A stretch of DNA of 64,000 bases from Bryobacterales bacterium (GCA_003164035.1 PLRS01000052.1:91659-155658), one strand, 5' to 3'. Positions 45,536-54,761 are shown, counted from the first letter of the stretch. Made by a program: numbers and translations. Notes: a model not told the origin generated them from the sequence alone.

Positions 45536-46672
45536 ATGAGAATTCTGCGACCGTTTGCCTGGGCTATCGCGATGGTAGCCGGGTTTGTGGTATTTACTTC
45601 GGCGGGTCACTGGAGGCTGAGGCAGTTACTGTCTCCGCCGGGTTCGCGCTTGTGGGAGGAGCCGGCCGCGGCCGCCACGGGATACGCGCCCGACGAGCAG
45701 AACAATATCGATATCTATAAGTCCGCGCGCGAAGCGACGGTCAACGTGACCTCCATCGTCTATGTGGAAAACTGGTTTCTGCAACTCTACCCATCGAAGG
45801 GCACCGGTTCGGGTTTTCTCATCAACGGGGACGGGGAAATTCTCACCAACAACCACGTGCTGCAAGGCCGCGGCACGCAATTGACCGTCAAGCTGGCGGA
45901 CATGAAAGAGTACAAGGCCAAAGTGCTGGGGGTGGACGCCAATTCGGACCTGGCGTTGATCAAGATCGACGCGGGGCGCAAGCTGCCGACCCTTCACCTG
46001 GGCGATTCCGAGAACCTGGTGGTGGGGCAGAAGGTGCTGGCGATCGGCAATCCGTTCGGCTTCGAAGGCACGCTGACCACGGGCGTGGTCAGTTCCCTGG
46101 GGCGTAACATCCAGACCGAGGGGGAGACGCTGCGGGGGATGATCCAGACCGACGCCGCCATCAATCCGGGCAATAGCGGCGGGCCGCTGCTCGATTCGCA
46201 CGGCAGCGTCATCGGCATCAACACCGCGATTTACGGCCAGGGCAATATCGGAATCGGTTTTGCCATGCCCATCAACCGGGCCAAGGCGATGCTGGACGAG
46301 TTTCAAAAGAGCGGCCATATTTCGCGGCCGACGCTGGGGCTGACCGAGGTCTGGGTCACCGGCGATCTGTCGGAAATGCTGCGGCTGCCGTCCTCGGGCG
46401 GCCTGCTGATCCAGCAAATAGAACCCGGCTCGCCAGCCGAGGAGGCCGGATTGCGCGGCCCCGAGCAAATGGTGGTGGTGGGGAATTACCGGCTGGGAGT
46501 GGGCGGGGACCTGATCGTGGCCGTGGAAGGCCATCCGGTGGATTCCAAAGACGCGCTGCAGCGCGCTCTGAACGACAAGCACGGCGGCGACATTTTGAAC
46601 CTGACCGTCTACCGCAATGGGCGGAACGTGGCCATCCACGTGAGGCTAGGCGAAGCGCCGCAGCAGTTTTGA
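45536..46672 (+). CDS. HtrA/DegP-type S1C serine protease with one PDZ domain
   Basis: 378 residues: an N-terminal membrane anchor (AWAIAMVAGFVVFTSAG), a trypsin-like domain with the triad His107 (TNNHVL), Asp138 (NSDLAL) and Ser214 (INPGNSGGPL), and a single C-terminal PDZ domain (GGLLIQQIEPGSPAEEAGL). This matches DegS-like or short HtrA proteases that face the periplasm and respond to misfolded protein. It lies three bases after coaE. No anti-sigma factor gene is adjacent, so a DegS-type signalling role cannot be assumed. Confidence 0.93.
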   Translation: MRILRPFAWAIAMVAGFVVFTSAGHWRLRQLLSPPGSRLWEEPAAAATGYAPDEQNNIDIYKSAREATVNVTSIVYVENWFLQLYPSKGTGSGFLINGDGEILTNNHVLQGRGTQLTVKLADMKEYKAKVLGVDANSDLALIKIDAGRKLPTLHLGDSENLVVGQKVLAIGNPFGFEGTLTTGVVSSLGRNIQTEGETLRGMIQTDAAINPGNSGGPLLDSHGSVIGINTAIYGQGNIGIGFAMPINRAKAMLDEFQKSGHISRPTLGLTEVWVTGDLSEMLRLPSSGGLLIQQIEPGSPAEEAGLRGPEQMVVVGNYRLGVGGDLIVAVEGHPVDSKDALQRALNDKHGGDILNLTVYRNGRNVAIHVRLGEAPQQF

Positions 46673-46713
46673 GCGCCGGGCCTCCGAACTCTCCTGATGT
46701 CGTGGGATTTCGT

Positions 46714-49167
46714 TTAGTGCGTGCCCGTTGGCGGCAGGAAAGAGACCGCGACCTGCCGGGTCCAACCCGCTCCGCTGGCGTCCCGGCCGCTGAATACGAT
46801 CTCGACCGACGCCGGCACGGCGATGTTTCCCGCCGTCAAGTTTGCCGAAAGCGTGCCGTGCGCGGGCAGCGTGGCGCTGCCGAAGAATTCCGCGATCGAG
46901 CCCGCGTAGCTCACCCCGTCGAAGGTGAACCCGGTCACGGTAGTGGCCACGCCGGCGGTTTCGTTCAACTGGACGGCGAAAGCGAAGGTGGCGCCATTCG
47001 AATCCGGCGCCTGCTGGTAGACCGGATTCGGCGTCTCCGACAGCGATACCTTCGAGACCGCGGCCGGCGTGCCCACCGTCAGCGTTGCCGAATCCGACGA
47101 AGCACTGAAAGTGGGGCTGCCCCCGTAGTTAGCCTGTACCGTGTTGTTTGCCGCCAGCAACTGGCCGCCGAAGACCGTGATGGACGCGCTCGCCGTTCCT
47201 CCCGACCCCGAAAGCGTCGCGGCGCCCACCGGAAGGTTCCCCAGGGTGAAGGAAACCATCCCGCTGGGCGACGTCGTGCCACTGGCAGCAGCCACGGTAG
47301 CGGTTAGCACCGTGGTCCCTCCCGCCGTGATCACCGCCGGGGTCGCCGTAAGCGTCGTCGTGGTGGAAGTGACCGGAATGCCGCCCCATGCCACGATCAG
47401 TTTGTATGCATCCAACGAACCCAGGCCCGTCACCAGGTCGTAACCCACACCGGCCGTGTAGCCAAGCTGGCCGTTGGCGCAGTCCGGTGTTCCCGCCTGG
47501 CAAGGCACGATATTGTTCCCCGTAGTCACGTCGTGAAAAATGCCGGGTGCGCCCGATGCCGCCATGCCGTACAGCTTCGGGTTGATGTTGCCCACTCCGG
47601 ATTTCGATTGCACCTTGTTCTCGACCAGGTATTGATTGAGCACGGCGACGATTCCGGCGAACGATGGCGTTGCGGCCGACGTGCCGCCCACGCCAATTGC
47701 CGCGCCCCCCGAAACCACGATGTAGGGGTCGTGGGCATTCGACGCGGCCAGGGCAACATCGGGCACGTCGCGCGCGCCGTCGCCGGGAACGCCGGGACCG
47801 GCTTGCCACGCCGGCTTCTTGAACACCACGCTCGCCCCACCGCCCGTAGCCGCCAGTCCCCCGCTCGCCACCGTGTCGTTCCACGCCATCTCCGGGATAT
47901 AGGAAAGCGCCGAGCCGTCGTAGGGCCCGTTGCCGCCGCTCCAATAGCCCCCGCTTCCTTCGTTGAATTCCGTCCCGCCCACCGCGGTAATCTCGGGAAC
48001 GCTGGCCGGAAGGCTCACTCCCAGGCCTTGGGTTGCCGTGGCCACGTCATAGTCGCAGCCGGCCGCTCCCGAATCGCCCGACGAAGCCAGCCACGTAATG
48101 CCCAGCGCATTGCCCTTCTGTGCCTCCACCTCAAAGGCGGAAAGGCCCATCCGATTCAACGCCACCTGGTATTCGCACAGCCCGAAGCTCTCGCTGAGCA
48201 CCGGCGCCAGATCGTTGTCGATCGCATAGTAAGCCGAGTAGCCCGCGTCGTCGCCGTAAACATAAATCAGGTTCGCAAATCGAGCCACCGCGCCCGCCCA
48301 TTCCAGATCCAGGTCCGCCTCCACTTCGTCGCCGGTGAACCCGGGGTACGTGCCGGCGGGGACCATCTGTATGGTGGTTGGCGGCAGGCCCCAACTGGCG
48401 CGGAACGCGGCGATGTCGCTTGCAGCGATGTCGCTCTGTCCCACGATCGCAATGCTTTGTCCCTGGCCCAGATATCCGAAGCTGTACAAGGAAACCAGAT
48501 CGTAAATCGTCGCCAGATCGTCCGGGAGCAGATAGTGGCTTCCGTCAGCCGCGGTGTAGTTGGGCACGGCTTGCTTCCGCGGCGCTCTGGGGTGAAAGTC
48601 GTGAAGCCCCAAAACGCCCGCCACCATCGGTTCGATCGCCGCCGGCAAGGATACGTCCGTGGCGTTGGCGAAGTGAGTTTCCCCGTTCACCCGGTAGCGG
48701 TGGATTTCCGTGTGCAGCGCGGCGGCGGCCTGGCTGGCCGTGCCGTTGAAACTGATGAAGTCGCGGCCGCGCGCCGTATATTGCACGGCAAAGCCTTGCG
48801 AGCCCAGCCAGGCGGCGATCTTATCCAAATCCGCCGCGCTCGCACCGTACCGTTCGGCGTAGGTTTCCGGCGTCAGCCAGTTATGGTATTCGGGCGATGC
48901 GGCGTCCTGCTGCTCGGCCAGCAATTGTTCGAGCGCGGCTTGACCCGCGGCCGGCGGCCGCAGGATCAGGGTGATGTTGCCAAGCCGGAAACCGGGTTCC
49001 ACCGCCCCCAGATCGTACGTCGGCTGCGCCTGAGGAGGAACGCTGCCCCTGACGACTACCGGATTGCGGGCATCGATTGTGCCGGTAATCCGGTCCCGCT
49101 GGGCCGATGACACGGAAGCGAACAGGCAGATAAGGAGTACGGCGCGGAGGCCGCGGCACAATACCAT
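46714..49167 (-). CDS. Secreted S53 (sedolisin) peptidase with Ig-like C-terminal domains
   Basis: An 817-residue product with a signal peptide (LRAVLLICLFASVSSAQ) and a pro-kumamolisin activation domain (SPEYHNWLTPETYAERYGAS, FISFNGTASQAAAAL). The sedolisin domain has catalytic Glu and Asp in GDEVEADLDLEWAG, oxyanion Asp in WLASSGDSGAAG and Ser in VGGTSAATPSFAG. The last 200 residues are an Ig-like repeat (TTTLTATPAVITAGGTTVLT) and a beta-rich domain. S53 peptidases work at acid pH outside the cell, consistent with an acidic-soil organism. It is convergent with the HtrA-type gene and divergent from the esterase. Confidence 0.92.
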   Translation of the reverse strand: MVLCRGLRAVLLICLFASVSSAQRDRITGTIDARNPVVVRGSVPPQAQPTYDLGAVEPGFRLGNITLILRPPAAGQAALEQLLAEQQDAASPEYHNWLTPETYAERYGASAADLDKIAAWLGSQGFAVQYTARGRDFISFNGTASQAAAALHTEIHRYRVNGETHFANATDVSLPAAIEPMVAGVLGLHDFHPRAPRKQAVPNYTAADGSHYLLPDDLATIYDLVSLYSFGYLGQGQSIAIVGQSDIAASDIAAFRASWGLPPTTIQMVPAGTYPGFTGDEVEADLDLEWAGAVARFANLIYVYGDDAGYSAYYAIDNDLAPVLSESFGLCEYQVALNRMGLSAFEVEAQKGNALGITWLASSGDSGAAGCDYDVATATQGLGVSLPASVPEITAVGGTEFNEGSGGYWSGGNGPYDGSALSYIPEMAWNDTVASGGLAATGGGASVVFKKPAWQAGPGVPGDGARDVPDVALAASNAHDPYIVVSGGAAIGVGGTSAATPSFAGIVAVLNQYLVENKVQSKSGVGNINPKLYGMAASGAPGIFHDVTTGNNIVPCQAGTPDCANGQLGYTAGVGYDLVTGLGSLDAYKLIVAWGGIPVTSTTTTLTATPAVITAGGTTVLTATVAAASGTTSPSGMVSFTLGNLPVGAATLSGSGGTASASITVFGGQLLAANNTVQANYGGSPTFSASSDSATLTVGTPAAVSKVSLSETPNPVYQQAPDSNGATFAFAVQLNETAGVATTVTGFTFDGVSYAGSIAEFFGSATLPAHGTLSANLTAGNIAVPASVEIVFSGRDASGAGWTRQVAVSFLPPTGTH

Positions 49168-49309
49168 GACCCGTTGTACCGCTCACGGCAAGACCGTATC
49201 TATTACCAAAAGGTTCACAGACGGATGTAGCCGGAGGTAATACGGAAAGCGCCTGAGGTGAGGCAGGCCGAAATGCCAAACACTTTTCATCGCGGCGCCA
49301 TTCCGCACC

Positions 49310-49477
49310 AATCGTGGGGCAGCCAATTTTGGCTGCAGCCGGCTTTTAGCCGGCTCTCGCCGGGATGGAAGACCCGCCACACGTCGAAAAAGCCGCCTAA
49401 AAAGGCGGCTGCGGGCAAAATTGCCCGCCCCACTTATGCAGCTCCTTGCCCGTGGGGAAAACTATGTGGCATTAGGC
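49310..49477. repeat. Family C multi-hairpin repeat, copy C3
   Basis: Same hairpin order as C1 and C2, with the GGGGAAAACTATGTGGCATT tail of C2. A further fragment (ATTGCCCGCCCCACAG) follows at about 49482-49497. It occupies the divergent gap 49168-49556 between the S53 peptidase and the esterase; nothing else is seen there. Confidence 0.85.
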
Positions 49478-49556
49478 AGAATTGCCCGCCCCACAGATCC
49501 AAGAGTATGTGGCCACGGGCCGAGGGGCTGTCAACTGTGATATGTTGGCGTCACCC

Positions 49557-50546
49557 ATGAAACCCGATCGACTCCCGATCTTCGCTCTGCTGGCCGCGGC
49601 GGCGTGCGCCCAATCCCGGCCGCCGGCCGCCACGCCCGACCCCGGCGTCTATTACAAACTGTCGCCCGATGCCATGCCGCAGGATGGCGTTCCGAAAGGC
49701 GAGATTCGGGGGCCGTTCACCTTGCCCAGCCAAGCCTATCCCGGAACGCAGCACACCTACTGGGTCTATGTGCCGGCGCAGTACGACCCGGCCGTCCCTG
49801 CCAGCCTCATGATTTATAACGACGGACAGGCGTTCATGGCGCCCGAAGGCGATATTCGCGCCCAGTTCGTCATGGACAACCTCATCTTCCGGCGCGAGAT
49901 TCCAGTCATGATCGCGGTGTTTATCAACCCCGGCCGCCGCCCCGACCAACCGGAGCCGACGCCACAGGAATGGGGAGACCGCACCACCAACCGCCCCACC
50001 GAATACAACACGCTGGACGACAAGTACGCCCGCGTTATTGTCGATGAATTGCTTCCCGTGCTCTTCAAGAGCTACAACATCGCGAAGGACCCGGAGCGCC
50101 ATGGCATCGGCGGATCCAGTTCGGGAGCGATTGCCGCGTTCACCGTCGCCTGGGAGCGCCCGGACCAGTTCCGCAAGGTGTTGAGCAACGTCGGCAGCTT
50201 TACCAATATTCGCGGCGGCGATGCCTACCCGGACATCATCCGCAAGGCCGACAGGAAGCCCCTGCGCGTGTTCCTGGTGGACGGGCGAAACGACAATCGG
50301 GGCGAGAGCCGCGACGGAACCTACGACCAGCGCCGCGACTGGTTTTACCAGAACGTCCGCATCGAGCAAGCCCTGAGCGAGAAGGGCTACGACGTCAATT
50401 ACTCCTGGGGGATTCAGCGCCACGGCCAGAAAATGCTGCAGACCGCGTTCCCCGAGATGATGCGCTGGCTGTGGCGCGACCATGGGGTTTCGACCGATCC
50501 GCACGATATGGTGGAGCGGTCGCCCAGCGCGCCGGCGAAGCAGTAA
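49557..50546 (+). CDS. Secreted enterochelin-esterase-like alpha/beta hydrolase
   Basis: A 329-residue protein with a short signal peptide ([16 protein letters not shown]). The fold is that of Fes/CE1-type esterases: [63 protein letters not shown] with nucleophile Ser in GGSSSG, and a late His in [11 protein letters not shown]. It probably removes acyl groups from carbohydrates or siderophores outside the cell; substrate is inferred. ATG 49557 gives the signal peptide. It is a single gene, convergent with the SDR gene across an inverted repeat. Confidence 0.85.
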   Translation: MKPDRLPIFALLAAAACAQSRPPAATPDPGVYYKLSPDAMPQDGVPKGEIRGPFTLPSQAYPGTQHTYWVYVPAQYDPAVPASLMIYNDGQAFMAPEGDIRAQFVMDNLIFRREIPVMIAVFINPGRRPDQPEPTPQEWGDRTTNRPTEYNTLDDKYARVIVDELLPVLFKSYNIAKDPERHGIGGSSSGAIAAFTVAWERPDQFRKVLSNVGSFTNIRGGDAYPDIIRKADRKPLRVFLVDGRNDNRGESRDGTYDQRRDWFYQNVRIEQALSEKGYDVNYSWGIQRHGQKMLQTAFPEMMRWLWRDHGVSTDPHDMVERSPSAPAKQ

Positions 50547-50550
50547 GTAG

Positions 50551-50655
50551 GTGGGGCGGACCCCCCGGTCCGCAGCCGGCCCCCTGGCTGGCTTTTTCGG
50601 AGTGAGAAGCGCTTGGTACCTCGGGAGAAGAGCGGGTCCAGGGGGTCCGCCCCAC
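50551..50655. repeat. Family E inverted repeat between convergent genes
   Basis: GTGGGGCGGACCCCC (50551-50565) is fully complementary to GGGGGTCCGCCCCAC (50641-50655) across 75 bases, and inner hairpins are present. It lies exactly between the stops of the esterase and SDR genes, so it may end both transcripts. Confidence 0.7.
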
Positions 50656-50659
50656 CGCG

Positions 50660-51496
50660 TCAGATGGTCATCGCGGCGAAGCCACCGTCGACCCGCACCA
50701 GGCTGCCGGTGACAAACGAGGAGGCCTTGTCGGAAGCCAGGTACACGGCCGCGCCGATCAGCTCGAAGGGCGCCCCGTACCGGCCCATGGGAGTGTGCTT
50801 CATGATGGAAGCCGTGCGCTCCTCGGTGAGAAGCTTGCGGTTTTGCTCGGCCGGGAAGAAACCGGGCAGAATGGCATTCACGCGGATGCGATAGGGAGCG
50901 AACTCGCGCGCCAGGAATTGGGTGATCTGGTTGACCCCGCCCTTTGCCACCGAATAGGTGAACACTTTCGATAACGGGGGTCCGGACGAAGCCGAGGAGA
51001 TGTTGATGATGGACCCGCCTTTGCCGGCCTCGATCATGGCCTTGCCGAACACTTGGCAAGCCAGGAAGATGCTGCGCAGATCGACGGCGATGATGCGCTC
51101 CCATTCGGCTTCCTCGATTTCAAAAAACGGCGTGCCCGAATTAATGCCCGCCGCGTTCAAGAGAATATCGACGCCGCCGAACTTTTCTAGCGTGGCTTCG
51201 AGGATGCGCTGGACATCCGCCTTGCGGCTGACGTCGGCCTGGCAGGCCAGAGACTTGCGCCCCAGGCCGAGGATCGCCTCGGCGTGCCGTTTCGCCTGAT
51301 CCTCGTTCAGATCGGCGATCACGATATTCGCGCCCGCTCCCGCCAATCCCATGGCCATCTCGCCCGCCAGCACTCCTCCCCCGCCCACCACCACGGCGGT
51401 TTTCCCCGCCAGCGAGAACAGGTTCTCAATCAAGGAATGGGCTTCCACCTCGGTGCCGTTCCCGCTTTCCACCGGAGCTTCCATAGTCGTGTTCAT
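50660..51496 (-). CDS. SDR oxidoreductase, UxuB/YjmF-like (fructuronate reductase type)
   Basis: A 278-residue classical short-chain dehydrogenase: nucleotide loop AVVVGGGGVLAGEMA (a GGGG variant of TGxxxGIG), LLNAAGINSG, IINISSASSG with the catalytic Ser, TYSVAKGGVNQ with Tyr and Lys, and NAILPGFFPAEQNRKLL. This pattern is that of the D-mannonate oxidoreductase-like SDRs such as B. subtilis YjmF, which reduce fructuronate. GAGGAGA lies in the 3' end of the 57-aa zinc-ribbon gene just upstream, so the two are coupled. Substrate is inferred from family resemblance and from the uronate genes a few kb away. Confidence 0.85.
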   Translation of the reverse strand: MNTTMEAPVESGNGTEVEAHSLIENLFSLAGKTAVVVGGGGVLAGEMAMGLAGAGANIVIADLNEDQAKRHAEAILGLGRKSLACQADVSRKADVQRILEATLEKFGGVDILLNAAGINSGTPFFEIEEAEWERIIAVDLRSIFLACQVFGKAMIEAGKGGSIINISSASSGPPLSKVFTYSVAKGGVNQITQFLAREFAPYRIRVNAILPGFFPAEQNRKLLTEERTASIMKHTPMGRYGAPFELIGAAVYLASDKASSFVTGSLVRVDGGFAAMTI

Positions 51497-51499
51497 GGC

Positions 51500-51673
51500 T
51501 TAAATCGTCGTCTCCTCATATTCTTCCAGATCGTCCAGCATTGCCTGAGCCCGTCGCTTCTCGACCAGGTTTTCCGCCAACGGACACCAGCAAACCTCGC
51601 AAATGTCGAGTTCCCGGCCCTCGAACTCTTTTTGGAGACACGCGGCAGCGTTTCCGCAGAGGTCACACGTCAT
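51500..51673 (-). CDS. 57-residue zinc-ribbon-like protein
   Basis: A small frame from ATG 51673 to TAA 51500 encodes 57 residues: MTCDLCGNAAACLQKEFEGR, then LDICEVCWCPLAENLVEKRR and an acidic tail LEEYEETTI. Two CxxC pairs (C3/C6 and C25/C28, plus C12 and C30) suggest a zinc ribbon. GGAGGA lies six bases before the start, and the stop is three bases from the SDR start, whose ribosome site it contains. This supports a real, translated gene. Function unknown; it may be a regulator or metal-dependent accessory of the SDR. Confidence 0.7.
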   Translation of the reverse strand: MTCDLCGNAAACLQKEFEGRELDICEVCWCPLAENLVEKRRAQAMLDDLEEYEETTI

Positions 51674-51752
51674 GCATTTCCTCCGGATCCCATCACCGAT
51701 GAATGTAACAAGTTTCAGAGATAGAGGTCAATTAGGGCGAAATACCGAGGGT

Positions 51753-51887
51753 GCCGTGGGGCAGACCATCGTTTTATGTGGTCTGCCCCGCAATTCGCCG
51801 AATACGTTCGGCCCGTTGAAACGGAGGCTCGGGCGATTGAACGCCGGATGCTTGGCAGACCACATAAAACGATGGTCTGCCCCACGG
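51753..51887. repeat. Family B repeats B2 and B3 as a long inverted pair
   Basis: Two family B hairpins (GGGGCAGACCA...TGGTCTGCCCC) at 51753-51787 and 51853-51887 face each other and are almost perfectly complementary over about 34 bases, separated by 65 bases. The pair lies between the zinc-ribbon gene start and the LysR gene stop. Confidence 0.8.
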
Positions 51888-51895
51888 CTCGGGCG

Positions 51896-52789
51896 TCACT
51901 TGGCCGACGTCATCGTATCGCGCAGAAACCGGGCGATGGAATCGGTCAACGCCCGCCGGTTTTCGGTGCGTGCCATGGCCAGCGCCTGGGTGCGGCATAG
52001 CCGGCGCCCTTTCACCCGGTAGAGATGATAGAACCGGGAGCCGCCGGTCAGCGCTTTCACGGGCAGCATCGAGTAGCCGAAGCCGGTCTCCACCAGCCTC
52101 TTGATGGCTTCGGTGTCGTCGGCTTCCATGATCACGCGGGGGGTCACGCCGAATTCCCGCAGGAAGCCGTCGATCATCGAGCGCATATTGCTTCGCTTGG
52201 GATACAGCAGGAAAGGCACGCCCACCAGTTCTTCGGGCTCGATGGAATCGATGCGGCGCCCGCTGACGCGCCGCGGCGAGGGCTTGATGATCACCAGCTC
52301 TTCTTCGAACAGAGGCATCACGTCCAGACCGTCGTCGGGATAGGGCAGCGAGATCACCGCCAGGTCGAAGCGGCGGGCATGCAAGCCGGCCACCATTTCC
52401 TCGGTGGGCGCCACCGTAATATCGAGCGTGATGTTGGGATAGTGCTTGCGCAGCAGGCGCAAAGGCCGTCCCAACTGGTGGCCGAGCGCCGTGCCGCCGG
52501 CGGCCAAATGAAACGGCCGCCGGTCGTTATTCGGGTCGCTTTCGAATTCGTGCTGGATCTGGCGCATCTGCGCCATGACCAAGCGCGCCTGTTCGGCCAG
52601 CCGAAGGGCCGAAGGCGTGGGCACCAGGCGTTTGCCGGCGCGCACGAACAGGTCGGTGTGCAGCTCGGAAGCCAGATTATGCAGTTGCAGGCTGACGGCG
52701 CCCGGCGTGAGGTTCACTTTTTCCGCCGCATGAGTCACGCTGGAACAGTCCAGAACGGCAAGAAATAACTCGAGCTGCCGGAAATCCAT
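51896..52789 (-). CDS. LysR-family transcriptional regulator
   Basis: 297 residues. The N-terminal winged helix-turn-helix (MDFRQLELFLAVLDCSSVTHAAEKVNLTPGAVSLQLHNLASELHTDLF, residues 1-48) is typical, followed by a linker helix and a two-lobed inducer-binding domain (about 90-295). It presumably senses a small metabolite and controls a nearby operon. It lies downstream of the SPFH pair with a 30-base gap and upstream of the zinc-ribbon/SDR pair, so uronate or SDR genes are candidates for its targets, but this is inference. Confidence 0.92.
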   Translation of the reverse strand: MDFRQLELFLAVLDCSSVTHAAEKVNLTPGAVSLQLHNLASELHTDLFVRAGKRLVPTPSALRLAEQARLVMAQMRQIQHEFESDPNNDRRPFHLAAGGTALGHQLGRPLRLLRKHYPNITLDITVAPTEEMVAGLHARRFDLAVISLPYPDDGLDVMPLFEEELVIIKPSPRRVSGRRIDSIEPEELVGVPFLLYPKRSNMRSMIDGFLREFGVTPRVIMEADDTEAIKRLVETGFGYSMLPVKALTGGSRFYHLYRVKGRRLCRTQALAMARTENRRALTDSIARFLRDTMTSAK

Positions 52790-52819
52790 CGCGCCTCCGC
52801 TAACCCAGCATCGTACGGC

Positions 52820-53722
52820 TCAGGCGGCCGGGGTCTGGTTTCTGGCGGCCAGCAAACTGGCCAGCACACCATCGCCAGCGGGCAGCAGCGTAATCCGCGC
52901 GCCGCCCGCCAGAATGCGCTGCGCCTCCAGCACTTCGAACAGCGCATCGGCCACCGCCGGCTCGCGCGTAATTTCCTGGAGCGCCTGGCCCAGCGTAGCC
53001 GGCCGGATGGCGGCGGCCTTGGCGAATTCCACGGCCGCTTCGCGCTCCGCCGAGCTGGTGATCACGCTCACCTGGTTGGCGCCCGCCTGCTTGATCGCCG
53101 AGGTCACCTGGCGCAGCCGGTTCACCACTTTCTCTTCGATCTGCCGGATCATACCGGCGTCGCGGAAATGCACTTTGCGGATGTACACGCTGCCGAGCTG
53201 GTAGCCCCACTGGCTCGATTTGGCGCTGCCTTCGGCGCGCACCGCCTGGCTCATGTTGTGCCGGGTTTCCAGCATCTCCGCCAGCGGCATGTTGCTCAGG
53301 CAGCGCACCGTGGCGTTGCTGACGTTGGCGCGCAGCGAGCCGCGCGGGTCGGTATTCTTGAACAGGAACGCCACCGGATCGCTGATCCACATCTCGTACC
53401 AGATGCCGATCCCCATGGGCGCCCCTTCCTCGGAATTCACCGGCTGGCTGCGCAGGTATTCCTGGTCGAGCCGCAGGTCGAGCACGTAGCAACTGCCCAG
53501 GAAGTTGATGAACAGCGCGCGCACGCCCAGCACTGCCGGCAGAAAATGCAGGCCGGGCTCGTCCAGCACCCCCACCACTTTGCCGAACAGCATGTAGACG
53601 CGGCAGGTCCGCTCTTCCACGATGGCATAGAGCCCGAACAGGCGGCACACACCGAGCAGCACCGGCTCGGCCACGAACCCGCCCACGAAGACCACCAGCG
53701 CGGCCACCAGAAAGTCGATCAT
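52820..53722 (-). CDS. SPFH/band-7 domain membrane protein, second of a pair
   Basis: 300 residues. One N-terminal membrane helix (MIDFLVAALVVFVGGFVAEPVLL) is followed by a stomatin/prohibitin-like domain: RVYMLFGKVVGVLDEPGLHFLP, EEGAPMGIGIWYEMWISDPVAFLF, TVRCLSNMPLAEML and a helical region with GYQLGSVYIRKVHF. The C-terminal helices resemble those that build ring assemblies. The start overlaps the stop of the upstream SPFH gene by four bases (ATGA). The pair probably forms a hetero-oligomeric membrane scaffold, comparable in layout to HflK/HflC, although no FtsH is adjacent. Confidence 0.85.
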   Translation of the reverse strand: MIDFLVAALVVFVGGFVAEPVLLGVCRLFGLYAIVEERTCRVYMLFGKVVGVLDEPGLHFLPAVLGVRALFINFLGSCYVLDLRLDQEYLRSQPVNSEEGAPMGIGIWYEMWISDPVAFLFKNTDPRGSLRANVSNATVRCLSNMPLAEMLETRHNMSQAVRAEGSAKSSQWGYQLGSVYIRKVHFRDAGMIRQIEEKVVNRLRQVTSAIKQAGANQVSVITSSAEREAAVEFAKAAAIRPATLGQALQEITREPAVADALFEVLEAQRILAGGARITLLPAGDGVLASLLAARNQTPAA

Positions 53723-54714
53723 TTGGACACCCCCAGGTAGATCTGCTGCGCTTTCTCGAACAGCCCCAGGCGCACGTTCCGCAAATATCCGCCCAGAATG
53801 TTCGGCCCCAGGCGGTGCAATTGCGCCAGCTCCGCCGCCAGCGACTTGACCGGCTCCACTTCGGCCTGCGCCTTCAGCGTTTCGATCTCCACCGCGCGCC
53901 GCGACTGCACCACCCGCTGATCGGCCCCGGCCTGCGCCAGGCTGATGTCGCTCGATACCTGGTTGTGCGCCGTATTGATGGCCGCCAGCGCCGATTCCAC
54001 GTCCGGCGGAGGGTCGATACCGGTGATCAGCGAGGCATCGAAAATCACCCCGTAGCGCGCCGGCGTGGCCGCGCATTCCTTGTCCATGTACTCGTTGAGG
54101 TCGCGGAGATTCTTGCGCAGGTCGTTGATCGATATGCCAACCATTTCCGATCCCACCAAAGCGGCCGGGTTCGATTGCGCATCGGGCGGTGCCTTGGCTT
54201 CGAAATTGGCGATGCGCTGCCGCAGCACCGAAACGAAGTACGCCATCACGTGTACGAACGGCCGCTTGATGCCGAACAGGAACGCGTACAAGTTGGCCTC
54301 GCTGATGCGATACCGGATTTGCCCCGTCAGCCCGGTGTTGAGCTGGTCCTTGGTCACCGCCTCCAGGCGCGTGCCGGCGTTATTGGCCGAGGGATCTTCC
54401 GGGTCCATGGCCATATTCACGGTCATGGTGGCAATCGATACCTTGCGGATCTTCTCCCACGGCATCTTGAAATAAGGACCGCCGGGTTGGATCACACGCA
54501 CCTGCGGATAGCTGTAACGCGCCCGCTCGTCCTCCCGCAGCGCCTCCGCCATGGGATCGTCCAGCGTCGTCTTCCCGCCCTGCACCCGCACCGCGCGCCC
54601 CAAACGGATCTTGACCGCGCGCTCGTTCTGATCGACGGTGTAGACCCCCATCAGGATCAGCCGCAGCAGCGCCCAGGCCAGAAACCCGAACGCGGCGCCA
54701 ATTACAATTTCCAT
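53719..54714 (-). CDS. SPFH/band-7 domain membrane protein, first of a pair
   Basis: 331 residues with an N-terminal membrane segment (EIVIGAAFGFLAWALLRLILMGVYTV) and an SPFH domain: VDQNERAVKIRLGRAVRV, VIQPGGPYFKMPWEKIRKVSIAT and LTGQIRYRISEANLYAFLFG. It ends with a long helical region containing the GADQRVVQSRRAVEIETLKAQAE coiled-coil. It carries an insert of about 30 residues after the first strand, not usual for stomatins. ATG 54714 begins a two-gene unit with the second SPFH gene, overlapping by ATGA. Likely a membrane-domain organiser or protease-regulating scaffold. Confidence 0.85.
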   Translation of the reverse strand: MEIVIGAAFGFLAWALLRLILMGVYTVDQNERAVKIRLGRAVRVQGGKTTLDDPMAEALREDERARYSYPQVRVIQPGGPYFKMPWEKIRKVSIATMTVNMAMDPEDPSANNAGTRLEAVTKDQLNTGLTGQIRYRISEANLYAFLFGIKRPFVHVMAYFVSVLRQRIANFEAKAPPDAQSNPAALVGSEMVGISINDLRKNLRDLNEYMDKECAATPARYGVIFDASLITGIDPPPDVESALAAINTAHNQVSSDISLAQAGADQRVVQSRRAVEIETLKAQAEVEPVKSLAAELAQLHRLGPNILGGYLRNVRLGLFEKAQQIYLGVSK

Positions 54715-54761
54715 CGACGCACCTCAGGCGTAGTATACCTGTTTCGGATGTGGAAGTCGGG

